DNA of 64,000 nt. Origin: Aureliella helgolandensis. GTDB taxonomy: Bacteria > Planctomycetota > Planctomycetia > Pirellulales > Pirellulaceae. The stretch lies in the NCBI RefSeq assembly GCF_007752135.1, contig NZ_CP036298.1:7928501-7992500 (forward strand), written 5' to 3'. Position 1 is the stretch's first letter; each line of letters begins with the position of its first letter. A program made the position numbers and the translations under genes. This document shows, one piece after another, positions 63,101-64,000 of the stretch. The notes under the pieces were generated by a model, which saw only the letters and a program-made list of their open reading frames with translations, had not been told where the DNA came from and did not search any database.

Positions 63101-64000
63101 TCGATGTACAGCCCGTCTGCCAAATCACCAGGATTTCCTGATGCGGCAAAGCTCCTCAGCCCCCTGGTGTCATATCCGACGTCGACGCGGAACCCGTAGT
63201 CGTAACTCACGCCGATAGCCCCTTCTAGATAGGGCGGAAGGATTGGCACCTGAACCGACGGCATCGTGAATTTCTTACGGACCGTTGGTAGATCCAAGTA
63301 CGCGATGTCAATCTCTGCTTTGTTATCGAACAGCAATCGAAATGCCTGCGACGGATCTTCTAGAAGCGGGAACGTCAAGCCCTTGGCGGAGTCACCGAAA
63401 TCGGAACTGAACGCCGTGGCAAAAAAGTCTTTGGTTGCTCGGGATTGCGAATCTAAAACAGGCAATCCTGCGATCAAGGACTGAACATCTTTAAGAGCCA
63501 AGTTCGGATCGAGAGTCGAGGGGTCGAAACTCCGACGGCGTGGATCCGCGTGGTCGGTCAAGCGAAAGTCGCCAAGATCGTAAAGGAGCGTGCCGCCTAC
63601 ATTATCTATCTTTTTCACCAGCTCGTTGACCAAGACTGTGGCATCAAAAATGGTGCCCCACGTTGTACCTCGAAGGACATAGCTAATTAAATCAGCAATT
63701 TGAACATCGTCGGGAGGTGTCCGTTCAAAGGTTTCACCAAGCTCGCCCAAATCAGAAAGTAGATAGATATCCTGCGTGATCACATCCAAAATAGGCTGAA
63801 TCGGCTTGAGAGCCAACTGAGTTTGGAGCAAAAGTGGCTTCAGGACGGTGCTCGCATACTCACCCAAATTGACATATGCATCTCTAAACTCGACCTTCAA
63901 TGCACCTGCGTCCGGATTGCTGTTGGCAATCGGCCACTCAACGATGAATTGCGAAGTTACAGAAGGAAAACCCTGCATTGAGGTGTGGGTAGCTAGATCC
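45157..64000 (-). CDS. Giant modular dockerin/RTX/beta-helix surface protein (5' end outside the window)
   Basis: The frame is open to the right edge, where no stop precedes the first Met at 63978. At least 6,273 residues are inside the window, without a signal peptide, so the gene is partial. From the N-terminal side (numbered from 63978): residues 1-540, unknown; 540-1640, RTX repeats (GGxGxDxxx); 1650-2060, repeated strands resembling a beta-propeller; 2060-2800, a first beta-helix region; 2840, 3545, 4292 and 5037, starts of four beta-helix modules about 705-745 residues apart (FYVND...GDN.N.G...P...L...L.PGD). Between them lie Ig-like PNGGE-type segments and, in two modules, golvesin-like domains. 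The C-terminal part has a nidogen-like strand region, SbsA-like Ig, cadherin-like repeats (EDVEVAITL, NDQPTIADS, LDYELAQ) and a dockerin type I (DANGDGYVDYADF, DFNEDGAVDFFDF) in the last 55 residues. It is likely a very large secreted calcium-binding adhesin or scaffold. Confidence 0.9.
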   Translation of the reverse strand, partial: DLATHTSMQGFPSVTSQFIVEWPIANSNPDAGALKVEFRDAYVNLGEYASTVLKPLLLQTQLALKPIQPILDVITQDIYLLSDLGELGETFERTPPDDVQIADLISYVLRGTTWGTIFDATVLVNELVKKIDNVGGTLLYDLGDFRLTDHADPRRRSFDPSTLDPNLALKDVQSLIAGLPVLDSQSRATKDFFATAFSSDFGDSAKGLTFPLLEDPSQAFRLLFDNKAEIDIAYLDLPTVRKKFTMPSVQVPILPPYLEGAIGVSYDYGFRVDVGYDTRGLRSFAASGNPGDLADGLYIEDLDADGVDSPEAWFGMNLEFSGGVDVGIAGINFAEADLEGYLKTTGPGEQLQLNLRDNNGDGKVRFGEIRSTLVASGYNPFALFDLSGKLEGGLSASLWAGFREEVFAGYHTKEKCALGTCIDVIQYDRPKYKTITLDVFGPKQWEWEDKVILDLDAYNVSAPPAPNLGEIIDGVLFLNIGPRASQRGENVTDGNESLTVRQEGGNVVLALDGFEQSFPQAEVTRVEADAGIGNDKLTFAQTVTLPAVLAGGAGNDTIRYNGTGNTTISGGSGDDQLFGGRGIDTIDGGLGKDRIDGGDGNDQLSGGDDADRMFGGDGNDTLLGGAGNDTLDGQGQHDVLRGGSGNDRLFGGEGNDTLYGDSGNDQLSGEAGADVLHGGEDDDNLDGGEGPDTLSGDGGDDRLSGGNDNANDVLNGGSGNDYINGQGGDDTLAGGDGNDLLLGGEGNDLISGGAGDDSAYGQQGADRISATSGSNILVGGDDDDVITGGIDADIISGGDGNDFIDAGGGEDIVSGGDGDDTIDGQGGDDRIHGGKGNDLLRGGDGDDQIEGAEGDDQLEGDAGNDTLDGGAGSDRIYGGLGDDIILGGSGSDFLYGDQGADAIDGQSGHDTIEGGSGDDNLLGGSGSDDIAGNDGADEIYGGSSADTIDGGAGPDRLFGEDGDDHLTGGDDTDLLEGGAGDDELDGGVGDDLLRGGAGSDKLVGGWGADWIYTDQLAGGGSRLDRNAVYADLELNSTVPGNATDHNDTVFGSAGQDTVFTGPGNNTVSTFANDDTIIASDGDDTITAGSGSDFIVGGWGADLISAGVNSSGGGSSNDSNIVYADEQTFAGVPGVASDHNDTVYGSAGADSVYAGPGNDFISTFAGQDFVEGYSGRDEIHGGDDADVLYGHTRDGIGDDSADDTIYGGGGNDVIYAGGGDDIVAGGDGGDQLFGENGNDSLAGDDGADLILGGFGNDRIDGGAGPDRVEAGAGDDIVVGGTGGDLLFGGPGNDDVSGGDDDDQIDGGPGVDTLSGGSGNDVVNAGGGIGNHLFGNDGDDTLTGSSEGPQTDPNFFDTTFFGDVIDAGAGNDTVFGLGGADLIRGGSGDDRIESGAGSDYVLAGDGNDWVFVGIDLGEYVYAGAGNDTVYGSHFGDDHLFGEEGDDDLFGQGGNDVLRGGVGDDLLGGGAGTDDIDGQEGNDELLGGSGSGDLLVGGIGNDVIRGSDDGADVIHAGAGRDIVFAGGGNDQVFGDDGDDRLEGGPGDDLIVGGAGSDLISGQGDHDTLYGHNIGNTADDNAVDYVYGDFATGVDHPTSGRDQIDGGGGNDQLFGEGDDDRIVGGGGDDLIDYGSGETSTLSDFLLPSPTSAPSPNPAAAVHSPGLTLPTGLTDAGRWSEFSGSASGAGLGGMMSAALEPDVVIGDDGTRYVTWVDSWSGNHEVYVASHTDVDGWRLLGGNAGVSASPSSSRRPAIAIDDSGALAVAWTELTANGSDIHVARFETSSETWVNIGPTRNVSSSGEADEARLTASANGLILAWVDSSSGMSNGYLRRFDGAAWQQLAGSASSRGVTNSAANIRDFSVATVASKIAVSWTQAVGEGSQIYVKEWGAEGWSEANGSASGNGISKSLARADQSTIAYRGDQLFVSWIDSLDGSRTAGPTVKVSRYDGGAWHNATPIGIGNNSVVSGHPRLASGGGQLYLAWSSNSDSVDAGPFTTQPLFVMRWDDAEFTELVAGDASAVGIHAGVTVPTEMNLAVNSQGQPFVVWQQKIADEVEHVYLRGDVGPQSGGRIYVADGTPGNSITELLIANDLSAGDTILITQSLTENVSIAAADAGVALIGSPGASLTGTLSVAADDVLIQRLAIQGDVTVSGADRFTIRESQVAALRILGGQDSHVSDLAANHIYLQSAATRTTIQNSVAAGLTLDTAIAANVRQNRIIGGAEGIGIVGASSGTISENHIVSNTIGIRVAAAFDGLIVQNEIRGGHTGVLYAAAATLGENYVHDNQIGIIANVESPSNAFGFVGETLPNVISNNDTGVVLNGRMRGQRIIDNTTGVTGSGILGGDSQDYPNVIQGNDIGVSFDGEVRYNRIGHNGIGVNAVSNQLIVHNEIYRNTTAAINIVTADDVQVIGNTLYAVTGDNVFINGSRRVELQNNVMWSESGYDIYVADNSREGFFSDYNVLHASGTGKLVHWVKDFDDILDWQEDVHRYDLHSVGTTVINPDWSEPQFLNRSRDDYRVFPMLGGQRLSSPSVAAGNPIIDAGRSVTQADRDDPSALHQPQNLLSNASFENGLVGWSASANAGTRTSNPSGHAGGAYFAAGPVVVGSLSQVVSLVDGGADLTAIDAGDLRLIFGGRVQSADEEVADRGQIQIEMLNAANSVLGTAIAKASDISDRWELVGGDVALKPGTRHVRFTFTSTRQSGDASDAYLSGAFVRLAHISYGVDAGAHLDSPVEVNTARSPHIALRFPDLYTDWQRDESRLIRWSSYNNFTDVPVRIDLYRAGADGPQFVTNIVEATPDDGQFAWIPALSGVDFGTHDLTIQVSRTDNKLIFDRSTEVFSVPENTATFYVNDDSQTADQYTSSVGDNRNTGRTADAPKPYPNTILRIYSLGPNDVLHSDTGDYQLLFPVSLSGRVGVGDDEGFILTGPDAVGSAAHWSFAHNDANESLIVLDDADLVTLQHLTLTDALHGLHVTRDSTGLDASYLSVAGHAGDGILIDGGSQLVRGDHLTASGNAGHGLNSTTAVGLLSDIVANNNALSGVNVAGVTDRIENVQANDNGESGLVSLGLTSIVRDVVTTGNGLDGIRVQSANALLENNLASNNQRYGIKMDGANSIIDSNEVAQNLRDGIYATGTGTLVSGNSVWGHSALGIYGILLSGSIAEGNVVFNNDSGIFVDAGTARENRIYANQNLGIYARHTSELAGNVIYSNDVGVQTEAFGYNRPNRVNIRGNLIYDNAKIALRVADGDSNGIENNTIYQPVGDGIEILGESKNVRLRNNIVVVDGGTAVRVEKFSQPGFDSDFNLLSHAGSGLTGVWGARDLDTLSQWQIASFGDSGSLSENPLFVNVQGADQLLGYVSLASDGRDDDFHLTSSVGRFTGSLAPVRDSATGLPVYLPTIELLDASQSPAIDRGDPSTPVALEPATNGGYVNLGAYGNTTQASKSPAEFLFVVAPNGGETYSVGRTFSITWRGALDSGAASGTVDIDLVRDSDASFELPLATVAFSLGTYQWLVPGSVAPADDYRIRATRSDVTSGLVDESNSPVQITAAISVYYVNDRVDANDEYTTAAGDDLNDGLSPGTPKATLRSILESGVLQPGDKIVVDHGTYSMDTNLTLGEDLSGIIIQGPTAAGSAAILDRDNTSSGSYVFEFSGADDLTISGLTLQGAERAIYADGNADSDRIQIVGNTFADNAFSGVYAGRANWTTLSEWNIEANTIYGSTYGVYLTQVDAVVQNNVVFDNQSGLLLNRYRDSMISLVAIGNKAYQNYTGIDVQQGAIASGNVVYNNATGVYAWTSQGGLTPTASDNVAYDNDVGIRLKSRPSIGSRAEATGNIAFSNRVGIQADAYGYEGFQGTISDNLVYDNQNAGIAIYKGLEGTTVVGNTFYQLSGSSISVQGESSQVDFRNNIFAIEGGFAYEFAADSESGHTSDFNLFYLGANGKVANYQSGELKTFEDWSLEFSFDEHGRSGDPLFVDVDGSDDFLGFSTEPVAAPVIIDNGDVGFSTVGGWTLEHSGYQDDSLLASAPSDLAVWTFDNLTPGTTFTVATTVGYGVYPSIYDSEARFQVFVDGQLTSQSFKTQRYFHDPEDFEFVDASVGWNRLGYFTVGADGTLRVELTGSGNNGYRHNADAIRIQQIVGLVAADDDFHLQTASIGVDGGDPSFEASNEPLPNGGRVNLGAYGGTIKATVSNSDALVHLLDPAGGKKFRAGTMMPIRWQSQSGAPVDILLYAASGYQRGVSVPELVIANGLAAPGEYDWQIPDISLFATDQEYLIEITEIGGAMPYDVSATPLSISRIGHTFYVNDGSTAGDSYTTAIGDNTNSGTRPDRPMASLAALLNSYGLSSGDVIYVDAGYYPQLRNIALDESIRGVTIQGPLHGEAPAVFDRRNTAAGAAVFEFFGADDVTITNLSITGGDAGILANGDVDSDENQILKNQIYANARYGVQVGANLSGATLDDWTVAENRIYGHEGRGVYFEDASGIVRDNVVFDNLHSGISLNPGRDNPGLSLAINNEVFGSATGINIANGATAENNIVRGNETGIFVSYATSTQFTTALNNTIYDNRVGIELRAYGRFGSSVDAIGNQIFGNDTGILASGGSSLYNGFSGTIRDNLIYANVDYAIEIGNAYPGTSVVGNTIHKASGDAIHVKDLSYAIDFRDNVFSILEGFVFRFEADSQVGHTSDYNLFDLGTAGKVADLSWTHVASYEDWFYEAGFDAHGKVGDPQFVDPDGADDILGFFSETIGNPVIIDDGDAGFSTIGNWTTVDNGYLADSRVATKASDLAVWEFSDLEPAGYYQLAATVPYVSYSPNDARFYIYADGAVVGAPRMDQSYFRSFDFVDGGVGWDELGMYRAGADGKLRIELHGGDGSYDRWASADAVRLQPALVNMGKDDNFHLETGSIALDAGDPNSDASAEPIPNGSRVNLGAYGGTTTATYSPTVESLHVDSPNGKDRYNLGQTLPLRWLSETNGPVDILIYEADGYEAGGSTPLMVIADDWASPGQFDWTIPLDGTIPADAEYLIEVQSQDGTKPSGLSASFSIARVGNEYFVNDGSQIGDVFTTAAGDNQNSGKAVDQPMASLAALLRVYDLEPGDTVLIDAGHYSLLENLRLDERLSGITLRGPGGDSAVLDRQLTENDAYAFEFVGADDVTIQGLSITGAQRGVNAEWNSGSQRIHLIDNEIYDNSWIGISIGYNHANTGITGWLLEGNRIHANSGNGGILADGSEVEIVGNEVFGNSAGITAGSPHVRIQGNRVYDNVGTGVYSSKAMVSENEVFGNATGIFISDATVTENSVYQNIDGIVIGEQYSDSRYHPENIVRGNRVFANEGAGIIFRRDGHVTGNYVYSNSVGILSDDNHFEGEIANNLVYANTNQGIVIQDSDKGATVLNNTVYQRVGDALRIENRAADLIARNNILMVDSGNVISVSADSQTGLDLDWNLLQTGTDPNAHLGLWGSMVIDDLNDWQLTTLMDVNSLSGDPGFLDIDGADNILGFVADDGGFDGGRDDNFYRTLQSIAIDRGDSWFAPHTDITGAERVDDPGTANLATPDYVESFDPNRSFAEVGTAYNFSHNNARGIILPFAFEFYGQSYTVVTVSAQGFLHLNGPAYPNSSGDNSFNQFLDNARIAPLWDDLQRNPTHLNFFFDESTDDEVTVRWNGLNAVDDSEVNFSVTLFADGDIRFDYGAGNTNLTPTVGISAGDGLNYVLATHDATSELGSANSLSFSLQPGIADIGAYEFQGNSNDITAPTIVGSSPDGVHAGTGIVGQNNSIVLHISEPLNEIDANALAAFALLYAGADGVFGNLDDGLLDVTPSYQAGSTSIRLTTQDALAQGNYRLTLFGQQTLHDQSGLLLDGDVDSIPGGNYVRQFSVEESLPPTASPQTISTDEDVEVAITLSGDDGNAGIEEPLRFVITELPLLGTLSTASGGSPITAEQLPWMLTSPIVYFTPPLNSHSSGIFAFQVRDDDGVGSDPNHTSAPALVVINVTPVNDQPTIADSTASVSEFAAIGLEVATIVLEDPDLADLAPDSHTLALIGGNDDGAFGISAAGAIFVADPTKLDYELAQSRSLVVEVTDAAGAKATAVVDVSIADEAEAQIESVMINGNDAAGVGNAADGQRSSLDHLVIQFNSVVEFDFSAGGPFRLTHGGGTEVLTTAAINQVNGKTVVTLRFVSGAAVDSLGRLSADGRYQLTVVASKVNRLGFALDGDHNGQVGDDFTFGSEDADGFFQLYGDANGDGYVDYADFARFGESFGTDDKTFDFNEDGAVDFFDFAEFGKRFGTSLS
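47400..55465 (-). repeat. Four successive beta-helix modules of about 2.1-2.2 kb within the giant gene
   Basis: Module starts, marked by (F/Y)(Y/F)VND followed by GDNxNxG, lie near 55460, 53345, 51105 and 48870. Each encodes Asn-rich parallel beta-helix turns (NxIYxNxxxG type), a DxN(V/L)L-type segment, DP.FVD.DG.D..LGF, and (except the last) GR/YVNLGAYGxT then an Ig-like PNGG segment. The spacing is 2,115, 2,240 and 2,235 bases. Confidence 0.8.
59060..62350 (-). repeat. RTX calcium-binding repeat block in the giant gene
   Basis: About 1,100 residues consist of GGxGxDxhx nonapeptides in nearly continuous register, with two inserts near 60500-60970 that contain a repeated unit (NGSGSDTVYAGPGNDF-type and NAVYADLELNSTVPGNATDHND-like phrases). 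RTX repeats form Ca2+-dependent parallel beta-rolls, often in type I secreted or surface proteins. No type I secretion gene is in the window. Confidence 0.85.

Overview
The window looks like a chromosome segment of a marine-type planctomycete (Planctomycetota, most likely order Pirellulales). This is inferred from gene content: DUF1559 prepilin-like proteins with an FTLVELLVVIAIIG signal, a CRTAC1-type FG-GAP/ASPIC protein, a secreted sulfatase, a PEP-CTERM protein, a giant dockerin/RTX/beta-helix protein, and a GTG-started type-2 leuA. No rRNA, complete tRNA, phage, insertion sequence or CRISPR array was seen.

Left part (1-14.3 kb, all + strand). A TPR protein and a CRTAC1-like lipoprotein candidate form a pair. 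They are followed by a ketosynthase-fold protein that has lost its catalytic Cys and one His. Next comes the information-processing block nusA-infB-rbfA, with a good sigma70-like promoter upstream of nusA. An endonuclease III-like protein with a histone H1-like tail, a YebC-family protein, a DUF1559 prepilin-like protein and a small lipoprotein complete this part, which ends at a clear intrinsic terminator.

Middle part (14.4-29.5 kb). leuA (- strand) is preceded by a previously unannotated 23-residue Leu-rich leader ORF and an intrinsic terminator, a textbook attenuator layout. pyk lies divergent from an SDR-sulfatase pair, followed by xylA, a tRNA-like hairpin cluster with no T arm, a secreted metzincin, an ECF sigma factor overlapping a one-helix membrane partner, and two large exported proteins, one carrying a DUF1559 domain without the prepilin helix. 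Two intergenic sites (16.4 kb and 28.8 kb) carry the same repeat family of about 120 bp, as 2 and about 5 tandem copies.

Right part (29.6-43.7 kb, mainly - strand). An eight-gene nitrate assimilation operon reads nrtA-nrtB-two ATPases-[4x4Fe-4S + DmsC-like fusion]-nitrate reductase-nirA-FAD/NADPH reductase. A divergent outer-membrane beta-barrel gene lies upstream. Nitrate would cross the outer membrane through the barrel, the inner membrane through the ABC transporter, be reduced to nitrite by the molybdoenzyme and to ammonium by the siroheme enzyme. NirA shares one short N-terminal motif with the nitrate reductase and another with the flavin reductase, suggesting docking.

End (43.8-64 kb). 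A DUF1579 protein and a PEP-CTERM protein precede the 3' part of a giant gene (over 6,273 codons, running off the right edge). It encodes an N-terminal region, about 1,100 residues of RTX repeats, a propeller-like region, five beta-helix modules, Ig/cadherin-like domains and a C-terminal dockerin.
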